Shown here: positions 7,084 to 13,364 of the stretch, in pieces
How positions within the stretch are numbered: position 1 is the first letter of the stretch
How the letters are laid out: the number at the start of each line of letters is the position of its first letter
Origin: Dehalococcoidales bacterium
GTDB taxonomy: Bacteria; Chloroflexota; Dehalococcoidia; E44-bin15
Length of the DNA: 13,364 nucleotides
Assembly: GCA_012974295.1 (NCBI GenBank)
Contig: JAAXQM010000203.1
Coordinates: forward strand, 1-13,364
Reading direction: 5' to 3'
The notes under the pieces: model-generated
What the model was told of the DNA's origin: nothing
The model's database searches: none
The model's input: the letters and a program-made list of their open reading frames with translations, nothing else
Program-made: the position numbers and the translations under genes

Positions 7084-8643
7084 TTAGCCTTCCTTGATTT
7101 TCTTAATTGTCCTGGGTAAAGCTGGTAGCAGATCACTTGCAACCATACCGGCATCACCAAGCTCCATACGCACCATTTCACTGGCAAGCCCATGGAGATA
7201 TACGCCGCAGGTAGCAGCATCATAGTAGGAAAGCCCCTGAGCTAGAAGTCCAGCAATGGCCCCTGACAGCACATCCCCAGTACCGGCTGAAGCCAGACCG
7301 GGATTTACTATAGCACTAATCCGTGCTGAACCATCGGGCGATGCGATAACTGTGGGGGTTCCCTTGAGTATCACCGTCTTTTGCCACAATGCAGCATGCT
7401 CCCGTGCTACTTTTAATCGCTCTCGCTCGATATCCTCTACGGATAACCCGCTGAGCCTCGCCATTTCTCCGGGATGAGGAGTAAGTATAGCGTCTTGACC
7501 TAGCCTCTTCCACCACTGTGGGCTTTGTGCCAGGGCATTTAGAACATCGGCATCGAGAACAAGTAATGGAGCAAGAGAAGGTGGCATCTCAAGCAATGAA
7601 TCTCTTACGAATTCCATTACCGAAGGGTGCTGGCTCAGTCCACACCCAATTAGAAGGACGTTATAGTCTGCGAGTCTCTCATGCAATATTTGGGAGGCCT
7701 TACTGCTAATAAAACCGGCTTCCTCTTCTGGCAGCGGTGCATAGGTCACCTCGGTTAGCTTCGCAGCCAGAATGGACTGGAGGCTCCGGGCCATTGCAAG
7801 GGTTACCAGTCCGGCGCCCACCCGCATGGCTCCCTCACAGGCAAGATACGCAGCTCCAATGTAATGAAGCGACCCTGCGCAGACGAGCACTCTCCCAAAG
7901 GTTCCCTTATGGGCACTATTCGGCCTTCGAGGTAGTATTGATCGTACCAGATCCTCAGTAATTAACTCGGCAGCGATTCCTTCGGCAAGGTTTGATGGGA
8001 TACCAATATCAGCAGTAATAAGTTCACCAATAAAATCTCTTCCGGGGAAGGAAAATAGCCCGGTCTTGGGATAGCCCAGAGTTACCGTTAAATCGGCGGC
8101 AAGACAAGAGGGGTCGGTGGCTCCGCTATCGGCATTCAGCCCTGAAGGCAGATCAATGGCAATTACCTTAAGACTGTGATTTGCCTCTCTCGCTCCCTTA
8201 ACCCTGGTCAAAACATCCCTCATCGTGCCTTCAAGTGAGCGGATCTTCCCGGTGCCGAAGAGGGCATCGATAACCACGTCGCTTGTGGATAGTGCGCTAT
8301 CAAGGCTTGTTAAGTGCTTATCATCGCCAGCTATAGCGATAGGAATATCACGCTCTATGATGGTTTTGTAATTAGGATCATCTTCCCTTCGCTGGTTGCC
8401 AAGGTATACATTGACCCTGGCACCCCAGTCATGAAGGTGGCGAGCGGCTACTAATCCATCTCCGCCATTATTACCCGGGCCTATAAGGAAAAGGATTTGC
8501 TGACCGACTATGCTACCGAGCCACCCTTTTACCTTCTGGGCAAAAGCGAGCCCTGCGTTCTCCATGAGCACATCTGTTGGAATGCCCTGATCAGCAGAGC
8601 CACGCTCAATATCCTGCATTTCATTAGTTGATACAATCTTCAC
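7084..8643 (-). CDS. nnr: Bifunctional NAD(P)H-hydrate epimerase / ADP- or ATP-dependent NAD(P)H-hydrate dehydratase
   Basis: Repairs hydrated NADH and NADPH: the N-terminal half (YjeF_N, NnrE) epimerises the R and S hydrates, and the C-terminal half (ribokinase-like, NnrD) dehydrates the S form at the cost of ATP or ADP. Epimerase marks: MENAG near residue 27 and IGPGNNGGDGLVAARH (about 54-69). Dehydratase marks: HKGTFGRVLVCAGS, LDADVLNAL, LTPHPGEMARL, and the anion-hole segment AGTGDVLSG around 453-461. The open frame extends to 8718, but I place the start at GTG 8643 (protein 519 aa). KIVSTNEMQ is the usual family N-terminus, and GGGAG sits 5 nt before the GTG. This start overlaps the end of acpS by 20 bp. 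The older name is yjeF. Confidence 0.94.
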   Translation of the reverse strand: MKIVSTNEMQDIERGSADQGIPTDVLMENAGLAFAQKVKGWLGSIVGQQILFLIGPGNNGGDGLVAARHLHDWGARVNVYLGNQRREDDPNYKTIIERDIPIAIAGDDKHLTSLDSALSTSDVVIDALFGTGKIRSLEGTMRDVLTRVKGAREANHSLKVIAIDLPSGLNADSGATDPSCLAADLTVTLGYPKTGLFSFPGRDFIGELITADIGIPSNLAEGIAAELITEDLVRSILPRRPNSAHKGTFGRVLVCAGSLHYIGAAYLACEGAMRVGAGLVTLAMARSLQSILAAKLTEVTYAPLPEEEAGFISSKASQILHERLADYNVLLIGCGLSQHPSVMEFVRDSLLEMPPSLAPLLVLDADVLNALAQSPQWWKRLGQDAILTPHPGEMARLSGLSVEDIERERLKVAREHAALWQKTVILKGTPTVIASPDGSARISAIVNPGLASAGTGDVLSGAIAGLLAQGLSYYDAATCGVYLHGLASEMVRMELGDAGMVASDLLPALPRTIKKIKEG

Positions 8644-9004
8644 TGCTGCTCCCGACAACTGAAGCGACGGCATACTTCCGGGAATGGGAAAGGCTGATAG
8701 CCAGTTCCCCGATACCAAGACTCATGGCCTTCTGATGCGCTGCGCCATGAAGATAGACCGATGGCTTGCCATCACGATTGGAAAGCACCTCGATCTCCCG
8801 CCAGCCAACCCCCTTGATACCGGTGCCTAAAAGCTTCATTACCGCCTCTTTGGCAGCAAAGCGAACCGCAAGTGATGGAGCACGGCCTTGGCAATCCTTA
8901 TACTCTGTATCAGTATAGACTCGCTGGAGAAAACGCTCCCCCCAGAGTTCAATCACTCTTTCAATACGATATATCTCTATTATATCCACGCCAACGTGAT
9001 GCAT
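8624..9004 (-). CDS. acpS: Holo-[acyl-carrier-protein] synthase
   Basis: Transfers the 4'-phosphopantetheine arm of CoA to apo-ACP, needed for fatty acid synthesis. The 126-residue size fits AcpS. Motifs: GVDIIEI with Mg-binding Asp7, VYTDTEYKDC (29-38), RFAAKEAVMKLLG (48-60) with Glu53, and LSHSRKYAVASVV (105-117). It is the first gene of the minus-strand cofactor operon and shares its last 20 bp with the nnr start. The ATG at 9004 has no clear Shine-Dalgarno; only GGCTGAATAGCA precedes it. A -10-like TATACT lies so close that the leader would be very short. CoaX and CoaBC downstream make precursors of the CoA it consumes, so the clustering is functionally sensible. Confidence 0.95.
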   Translation of the reverse strand: MHHVGVDIIEIYRIERVIELWGERFLQRVYTDTEYKDCQGRAPSLAVRFAAKEAVMKLLGTGIKGVGWREIEVLSNRDGKPSVYLHGAAHQKAMSLGIGELAISLSHSRKYAVASVVGSSSEDCIN

Positions 9005-9018
9005 TGCTATTCAGCCAT

Positions 9019-9024
9019 AGTATA
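9019..9024 (-). promoter_or_regulatory. Candidate -10 box for the acpS operon
   Basis: On the minus strand TATACT ends 14 bp before the acpS ATG (9002-9004), giving a leader of under about 10 nt. The nearby TTGACA (9031-9036) is only 6 bp away, too close to serve as its -35. At the correct distance TTGGAG is a poor -35. Only a candidate. Confidence 0.3.
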
Positions 9025-9056
9025 CCATATTGTCAATTGTCTCCAAATCATATTTC

Positions 9057-9179
9057 AGAGACTGCTGAAATATTCTCAATCAACCCCCTATATCCCCCAA
9101 TCTTGGGGGACCTCTTAAGCTGGGGGACACCCCCAGCACCCGGCAGGAAATATCCTGCACCTCATTTTCAGCGGTCTCT
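9057..9179 (+). repeat. Interspersed structured repeat, copy 2 (123 bp, best preserved)
   Basis: This copy shows the full architecture. Terminal inverted repeats are AGAGACTGCTGAAA (9057-9070) and its inverse TTTCAGCGGTCTCT (9166-9179), 13 of 14 positions matching. Inside are three perfect hairpins: 9093-9110 (8-bp arms, TCCCCCAA/TTGGGGGA), 9120-9136 (7-bp arms, CTGGGGG/CCCCCAG) and 9143-9158 (6-bp arms, GCAGGA/TCCTGC, loop AATA). No coding frame. It sits between the divergent acpS and folD genes, upstream of both putative promoters. No convincing target-site duplication beyond a TC on each side. The structure fits a MITE-type element; a structured regulatory repeat cannot be excluded. Confidence 0.85.
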
Positions 9180-9212
9180 TCAATAATAAGTTTGAGAAAA
9201 TTATCACAAATA

Positions 9213-9241
9213 TTGCCTTACCCGGTGGCACATGGTATAAT
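9213..9241 (+). promoter_or_regulatory. Sigma-70-type promoter for the folD operon
   Basis: TTGCCT (9213-9218) and a perfect TATAAT (9236-9241) are separated by exactly 17 bp. Transcription would begin near 9248, about 20 nt before the ATG of the decayed thyX and about 248 nt before folD. This is the best promoter seen in the window. It probably drove the original thyX-folD unit and now drives folD, the amidohydrolase-like gene and fhs. Confidence 0.7.
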
Positions 9242-9268
9242 TTTTGCGGACTACTTGGCCTAGTGGCA

Positions 9269-9448
9269 ATGATTTACGTGTCCCTAATCAGTGATATCCC
9301 TGAACCTCAGCGCACCATCGCTGCTGTTGCTTGCGTTTTATCCCCACCGGATAACACTGAGCAAATATCCCGTGTTACCATTCATCGACCTGTACGCCAT
9401 AGAGTGGCAAGCTGTATCCAGCGGAGCCATCTGTATTTTCCCCACTGA
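9269..9448 (+). pseudogene. thyX: Decayed, internally deleted flavin-dependent thymidylate synthase (thyX)
   Basis: The frame from ATG 9269 (an in-frame GTG lies at 9263) encodes 59 residues. The first 19 or so, MIYVSLISDIPEPQRTIAA, match the ThyX N-terminus (pattern V-x-L-L-x-x-T-P-x-P-E-x-x-V-A-A-A-A-R-L-C-Y-S). The expected ARLCYS is corrupted to VACVLS. After about 35 residues the sequence jumps to VRHRVASCIQRSHLY (RHR codons at 9395-9403), an exact fit to the ThyX signature RHRX7S, with the usual following Arg replaced by Leu. In intact ThyX these blocks are roughly 40 or more residues further apart, so an internal deletion has occurred. The frame then ends at TGA 9446-9448, far short of the usual 210-260 residues. 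ThyX uses methylene-THF, the product of the adjacent FolD, so an ancestral thyX-folD operon is likely. It cannot be functional as read. Confidence 0.72.
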
Positions 9449-9495
9449 GAAAGATGTGCTAGCCGAAGAAGATATTAGAAAGGAGTAGACATAAT

Positions 9496-10380
9496 ATGAC
9501 AGCAGAGATTATAAAAGGCTCTGAGATAGCAAAGGAGATTCGTGCGGAGTTAAAGATAAAGGTAGAGGAGTTGAAGAAGAGGGGTATAACTCCAGGCCTT
9601 TTCATTATCCGCGTGGGAGAGGATCCGGCCTCTGTATCCTATGTTACAGCAAAGACCAAGGCCAGTGATGAGCTGGGCATTGTATCTGAGACCTTAGTGT
9701 ATCCCGATGATACTAAGGAGGAGATCATACTTGCCAAGATTGACGAACTTAACAAGGACCCCAAGTGGAACGGTATGCTGGTTCAACTTCCACTGCCCAA
9801 GCACATTAATGAGGCTAAGGTTCTTAATCTCATTGACCCTACGAAAGACGTGGATGGCTTTCACCCGGTCAATGTTGGTAAGCTCCTTATCGGGGAACCG
9901 TATTTCATGCCTTGCACACCGCATGGGGTTCAGGAATTGCTTGTACGCAGCGGTAACAGCCCCGAAGGGAAACATGTGGTGATATGTGGCCGCAGCAACA
10001 TTGTGGGAAAGCCTTTGATGGCCATTCTCATGCAAAAACAGAAGGGCGCCAATGCTACGGTGACAGTGGTCCATACCGGCACGAAGGACATGGCATCGAT
10101 AACCCGGCAGGCGGATATCGTGATAGCTGCTATGGGCAAAGCTAAAGCGATAACGGCGGACATGGTAAAAGAAGGGGTAGTTGTTATAGATGTTGGTGTC
10201 AATCAGGTAGGCACAACCCCTGAAGGAAAACGAATTCTTGTCGGCGATAGTGACTTTGAGGCCATCAAAGAGAAGGCCAAGGCTATCACCCCGGTACCTG
10301 GCGGAGTGGGTCCGATGACGGTAACAATGCTGATGGCGAACACTGTTCGCGCAGCTGAGGCGCAAGCTGAGTCCAAATAA
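9496..10380 (+). CDS. folD: Bifunctional methylene-THF dehydrogenase / methenyl-THF cyclohydrolase
   Basis: Interconverts 5,10-methylene-, methenyl- and 10-formyl-tetrahydrofolate in the cytoplasm. 294 residues, normal length. Active-site motif SYVTAKTKASDELG carries Tyr49 and catalytic Lys53. Further markers: GMLVQLPLPKHI (93-104), DPTKDVDGFHPVNVGKL with Asp120, CTPHG (140-144), the NAD(P)-binding GRSNIVGKP (165-173) and TPVPGGVGPMT (265-275). After GKPLMAIL there is a somewhat longer KQKGANATV loop than in the E. coli enzyme. The ATG is preceded by AAAGGAG at a 10-nt spacing, and that site overlaps the TAG (9486-9488) of an upstream remnant frame. First intact gene of the folD operon; 25 bp separate it from the next gene. 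Confidence 0.96.
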   Translation: MTAEIIKGSEIAKEIRAELKIKVEELKKRGITPGLFIIRVGEDPASVSYVTAKTKASDELGIVSETLVYPDDTKEEIILAKIDELNKDPKWNGMLVQLPLPKHINEAKVLNLIDPTKDVDGFHPVNVGKLLIGEPYFMPCTPHGVQELLVRSGNSPEGKHVVICGRSNIVGKPLMAILMQKQKGANATVTVVHTGTKDMASITRQADIVIAAMGKAKAITADMVKEGVVVIDVGVNQVGTTPEGKRILVGDSDFEAIKEKAKAITPVPGGVGPMTVTMLMANTVRAAEAQAESK

Positions 10381-10405
10381 AGAAATAGAAAGAGGAGGTT
10401 AGAAA

Positions 10406-11329
10406 ATGGCAGAACTTGCGGACATTAAAGCGGTCGATATGATGAACTACCCTACGGAGGCAGGGTACGAGGAGTACATGTTTGACTGGGAAGAGTTCAA
10501 GATAATGGCTCGAAGTACCTTCAAAACCCAGTTTGGTGGACAACCGCCCACAAGGGAGCAGTTTAAAAAGATTAAGGAACAGGGGTTTATGCCCGGACAC
10601 AGTAGCGTGGAAGCACTGGTTAAGACAATGGACGAGGTCGGCTTTGAGTATGTAATGATCACCGATGTCAAGATGTGGTCATACTACTTCCATCACCAGA
10701 TAATCATGGAGTATCCCCATGACGCAATCTACAAGATGGTAAAAGAGGGCAAGGGAAGGATTATCGGCGGTGCCAGCTACAACCCATTCCGCATCGATGA
10801 TAGCCTGCGCGAGATCGATAAGTCAGTCAAGGAGTACGGCTTCAAATATGTCTACTTCCATCCCATAACCTTCGGAATCACCCCATCGGACGCAAAATGC
10901 TATCCCTTATACGCCAAGTGCAGCGAGCTGGGGGTGCCGGTGGGAATGCAGGTGGGGCACTCCGCTGAGCCGCTGCCCAGCTGGGTAGGGCACCCTTATG
11001 AGGTAGACAAAGTAGCTATCGATTTCCCTAATCTGAAGATCAACCTTTCACATACCGGTTATCCGTGGGTCGATGAATGGTGTTCCATGATCTTCCGCCA
11101 CCCCAACGTTTATGGCGATATCTCCGCCTATAATCCGCGGAACCTGACCCCGGACACGGTTCGCTTTATGAATAGCAGCCGGGGTCGCGAGAAGGTCATG
11201 TTCGGCTCCAATAGCTATGGCCTGAAGCTTACCAAGGAACAGTTCATGGCGCTGGATATCAAGGATGAAACCAAGCAGCGGGTCCTGCGTGATAATGCGA
11301 TAGAGTTCCTGGGCCTGAATAAAAAGTAA
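10406..11329 (+). CDS. Amidohydrolase-2 fold protein lacking canonical metal ligands
   Basis: 307 residues. Late motifs place it in the PF04909 amidohydrolase family (TIM barrel; relatives include ACMSD and gamma-resorcylate decarboxylase): YFHPITFG (150-157), MQVGHSAE with His185, the DFPNLKINLSHTGYPW block with His216, and MFGSNSYG (265-272) ahead of a C-terminal RDNAIEFLGL typical of these proteins. However, the N-terminal strand, normally D-x-H-x-H, reads AVDMMNYP, so both metal histidines are replaced (Met13, Tyr15). The usual GSD/GTD aspartate of strand 8 is Asn269. This suggests a non-metal or non-hydrolytic role, or a pseudoenzyme. It has a strong AGAGGAGG ribosome site and sits between folD and fhs, so a C1-folate-linked role is likely but unproven. 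Fold assignment is good; function unknown. Confidence 0.8.
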   Translation: MAELADIKAVDMMNYPTEAGYEEYMFDWEEFKIMARSTFKTQFGGQPPTREQFKKIKEQGFMPGHSSVEALVKTMDEVGFEYVMITDVKMWSYYFHHQIIMEYPHDAIYKMVKEGKGRIIGGASYNPFRIDDSLREIDKSVKEYGFKYVYFHPITFGITPSDAKCYPLYAKCSELGVPVGMQVGHSAEPLPSWVGHPYEVDKVAIDFPNLKINLSHTGYPWVDEWCSMIFRHPNVYGDISAYNPRNLTPDTVRFMNSSRGREKVMFGSNSYGLKLTKEQFMALDIKDETKQRVLRDNAIEFLGLNKK

Positions 11330-11374
11330 GTTATTACTCTGCCAGGGGCAAGTAAATTAAAGAAGGAGGTGTGT

Positions 11375-13138
11375 ATGGCTTATGATGCTACTAAGATGAA
11401 AGATTGGCAGATATCCGAGGCTGCCGAAGTGAATATGCCCAGACCCGAGCAGTGGATTGAGAAACTTGGGCTGGAGAAGGATGAACTTATCCCCTTTGGC
11501 CGTACTCCCAAGCTCGACTTCCTTAAAATAATGGATCGCCTTAAGAATAAGGGGGATGGTAAGTATATCGAGGTAACAGCCATTACTCCTACTCCATTAG
11601 GTGAGGGCAAGAGTACGACTTCCTGTGGTCTGATGGAAGGCTTGGGCAAGAGAGGATTAAGTGTAGGTGGCGCTCTGCGTCAGCCCTCGGGCGGCCCTAC
11701 CATGAACATTAAGGGGACCGCTGCAGGTGGGGGTAATGCACTCCTCATCCCCATGACTGAATTCTCCATGGGCCTTACCGGTGACATAAACGACATAATG
11801 AACGCCCATAACCTGGCGATGATAGCACTTACCGCAAGGATGCAGCATGAGCGCAACTACAATGACGAGCAGCTTCAGCGACTTACCAAGATGCCGCGCC
11901 TGAATGTCGATCCAACAAGGGTGGAAATGGGCTGGATCATAGACTTCTGCGCCCAGAGTCTGCGTAGTATTATCATAGGTCTCGGCGGTAGAATGGACGG
12001 CTTCACTATGCAGTCCAAGTTTGGCATAGCGGTGAGCTCAGAGCTAATGGCTATGCTCTCCATTGTCCGCGACCTTGCAGACCTGCGGCAGAGGATGGAC
12101 CAGATTACCGTGGCTTTCGATAAGAGCGGCAAGCCGGTAACCACCGGCGACCTGGAGGTGGGCGGAGCGATGACCGCATGGATGCGAAATACCATCAATC
12201 CCACCCTCATGAGCACGGTGGAGTACCAGCCATGTATGGTGCATGCTGGTCCCTTCGCCAACATAGCCGTGGGTCAGTCATCCATCATTGCCGACCGCAT
12301 CGGACTAAAAATGTTCGACTACCATGTAACCGAGAGTGGATTCGCTGCAGACATTGGCTTCGAGAAGTTCTGGAATGTTAAGTGCCGCTTTAGCGGATTG
12401 AAGCCACACGTTTCAGTGCTTACCACTACTATCCGCGCGCTCAAGATGCACGGCGGCGGCCCCAAAGTGGTAGCCGGCATTCCACTAGCAGAAGAGTACA
12501 CCAAAGAGAACCTGGGACTCCTTGAAAATGGTTTACCTAACATGGTGCACCACATTAATACAATCAGGAAATCCGGTATGAACCCCGTGGTGTGTGTCAA
12601 CTGCTTCCACACTGATACCAAAGCAGAGATCGCCATGGTCAGGGAGGCGGCTGAGAAGGCCGGTGCGCGCTGCGCCATGTCAACCCACTGGGCTGATGGC
12701 GGCGACGGTGCCCTTGAATTGGCCGATGCCGTTGTGGAAGCCTGTAACGACAAGTCCGACTTCCAGTTCCTCTACCCCAATGAGACTAAACTACGACAAC
12801 GTGTTGAGAAGATTGCCAAGGAAGTCTATGGCGCCGATGGTGTATCGTGGAGCCCAGAGGCCACCGAGAAGGCTAAGGCTTTCGAGGCGGATGCAAAGTA
12901 CGATGAGTTCGCCACCATGATGGTGAAAACCCACCTTAGCCTCACCCACGAGCCGGCATTAAAAGGGGTTCCCAAAGGGTGGACCCTGCCCATTCGCGAT
13001 GTGTTGATCTACTCGGGCGCGAAGTTCTTGTGTCCCTGCGCTGGCACCATAAGCCTGATGCCGGGCACCTCTTCCGATCCCGCTTTCAGAAGGGTCGATG
13101 TAGATGTAACGAATGGCAAGGTGTCAGGCCTGTTTTAG
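11375..13138 (+). CDS. fhs: Formate-tetrahydrofolate ligase (divergent subgroup)
   Basis: Makes 10-formyl-THF from formate, THF and ATP, the formate entry step of the methyl branch of the Wood-Ljungdahl pathway and of C1 biosynthesis. 587 residues with the ATG at 11375, chosen because AAGGAGG lies 5 nt before it; the in-frame GTG at 11369 overlaps that ribosome site. Visible: P-loop TPLGEGKST (73-81), LRQPSGGP (101-108), IKGTAAGGG, HAGPFANIA (290-298), TESGFAADIG (319-328) and RALKMHGG (354-361). Compared with well-known enzymes, LREPSLGP has become LRQPSGGP and the PMEDINLHFTGD block reads PMTEFSMGLTGD. The protein is also about 30 residues longer than the usual ~557. It is the last gene of the operon, followed by a strong terminator. 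Family is certain; catalytic behaviour of this variant is inferred. Confidence 0.93.
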   Translation: MAYDATKMKDWQISEAAEVNMPRPEQWIEKLGLEKDELIPFGRTPKLDFLKIMDRLKNKGDGKYIEVTAITPTPLGEGKSTTSCGLMEGLGKRGLSVGGALRQPSGGPTMNIKGTAAGGGNALLIPMTEFSMGLTGDINDIMNAHNLAMIALTARMQHERNYNDEQLQRLTKMPRLNVDPTRVEMGWIIDFCAQSLRSIIIGLGGRMDGFTMQSKFGIAVSSELMAMLSIVRDLADLRQRMDQITVAFDKSGKPVTTGDLEVGGAMTAWMRNTINPTLMSTVEYQPCMVHAGPFANIAVGQSSIIADRIGLKMFDYHVTESGFAADIGFEKFWNVKCRFSGLKPHVSVLTTTIRALKMHGGGPKVVAGIPLAEEYTKENLGLLENGLPNMVHHINTIRKSGMNPVVCVNCFHTDTKAEIAMVREAAEKAGARCAMSTHWADGGDGALELADAVVEACNDKSDFQFLYPNETKLRQRVEKIAKEVYGADGVSWSPEATEKAKAFEADAKYDEFATMMVKTHLSLTHEPALKGVPKGWTLPIRDVLIYSGAKFLCPCAGTISLMPGTSSDPAFRRVDVDVTNGKVSGLF

Positions 13139-13159
13139 AGGCATAGTTGCTTAAACTAA

Positions 13160-13196
13160 AAGGGCGGCGCATATAGCGTCGCCCTTCTTTTTCTTC
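13160..13196 (+). terminator. Rho-independent terminator of the folD-fhs operon
   Basis: An 11-bp stem AAGGGCGGCGC / GCGTCGCCCTT (one G-T wobble) with loop ATATA is followed by CTTTTTCTTC. It begins 22 bp after the fhs stop. This is a strong intrinsic terminator on the plus strand. Confidence 0.9.
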
Positions 13197-13213
13197 AATA
13201 TTGACTGATAAAA

Positions 13214-13336
13214 GGAGATTAATGAAATAAACTCAATCAACCACCTAATCCCCCAATCTTGGGGGATTTATTGAAGACGGGGGGACACCGCCAGACCCCC
13301 GGCAGGAAGTATCCTGCACCTCTTTTTCGGCAGACT
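13214..13336 (+). repeat. Interspersed structured repeat, copy 3 (about 123 bp, degenerate ends)
   Basis: Same orientation as the other two copies. Hairpin 1 (13249-13266, TCCCCCAA-TC-TTGGGGGA) is perfect and hairpin 3 (13302-13317, GCAGGA-AGTA-TCCTGC) is perfect. Hairpin 2 is damaged: ACGGGGGGACACCGCCAG no longer pairs cleanly. The inner left segment ACTCAATCAACC matches copy 2 almost base for base. The end repeats are eroded, so the boundaries are approximate. It lies just beyond the fhs terminator; no gene is visible from there to the window edge. Confidence 0.78.
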
Positions 13337-13364
13337 TCATAAATGCAACCGAAAGCGCTATTGC

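Noticed and set aside
7083..7223. Upstream extension of coaX to 7223
   Set aside because: It would overlap nnr by about 140 bp and add 47 residues with no family match; the ATG at 7082 has a good ribosome site and gives the canonical MLLAIDIGNTN start.
8644..8718. Upstream ATG for nnr at 8718
   Set aside because: It would overlap most of the acpS C-terminus and add 25 unrelated residues; GTG 8643 has GGGAG at proper spacing and starts with the family's usual KIVSTNEM.
9031..9036. TTGACA as the -35 box of the acpS promoter
   Set aside because: It is only 6 bp from the TATACT box instead of about 17.
9248..9495. THF riboswitch or other known riboswitch in the folD leader
   Set aside because: No conserved riboswitch core was recognised and the region is better explained as decayed thyX coding sequence.
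9694..10365. Long antisense frame opposite folD (223 codons) and similar antisense frames opposite valS, arsM and fhs
   Set aside because: They lie wholly inside confidently identified genes, lack ribosome sites and give low-complexity or motif-free products; they are shadows of the real genes.
11369..11374. GTG at 11369 as the fhs start
   Set aside because: The GTG overlaps the AAGGAGG ribosome site itself; ATG 11375 is correctly spaced from it.
1921..13336. The three related repeats as a CRISPR-like or direct-repeat array
   Set aside because: Copies are kilobases apart, about 123 bp long and internally palindromic, with genes rather than spacers between them.

Overview
The window looks like chromosomal DNA from an anaerobic Chloroflexota bacterium of the Dehalococcoidia type. 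That placement is an inference from gene content (a divergent formate-tetrahydrofolate ligase in a short C1-folate operon, an arsenite methyltransferase, a SecA with a zinc tail). No rRNA or marker phylogeny is available here. No phage, plasmid or CRISPR gene is visible, but several short non-coding or decayed segments are.

Layout. (1) 1-1105, plus strand: the 3' end of secA, a 25-codon remnant matching the N-terminus of DNA polymerase X, and an unrecognised 241-aa protein. (2) 1092-1886, minus strand: an ArsM-type SAM methyltransferase that converges on and overlaps the orphan gene by 14 bp. (3) 1887-2107: first copy of a structured 123-bp interspersed repeat. (4) 2108-9004, minus strand: a tight five-gene operon transcribed acpS > nnr > coaX > coaBC > valS, with overlaps or gaps of -20, 1, 8 and 12 bp. 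(5) 9005-9495: divergent control region holding repeat copy 2, a good sigma-70-type promoter and a decayed thyX. (6) 9496-13138, plus strand: folD, an amidohydrolase-fold protein lacking its expected metal ligands, and fhs, closed by a strong intrinsic terminator. (7) 13199-13364: repeat copy 3.

How the genes fit. CoaX and CoaBC carry out pantothenate to 4'-phosphopantetheine. AcpS uses the finished CoA to load acyl carrier protein. Nnr repairs damaged NAD(P)H. So the minus-strand operon is a cofactor operon with valS at its end. The plus-strand operon is formate/C1-folate chemistry: Fhs makes 10-formyl-THF and FolD interconverts it with methylene-THF. The lost thyX would have used methylene-THF to make dTMP, so its remnant in front of folD makes functional sense.

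The points most worth following up are: the thyX remnant carrying the RHRX7S signature after an internal deletion; the polX stub; the metal-ligand-free amidohydrolase between folD and fhs; the AT-rich C-terminal extension fused to CoaBC; and the repeat family with terminal inverted repeats and three internal hairpins.
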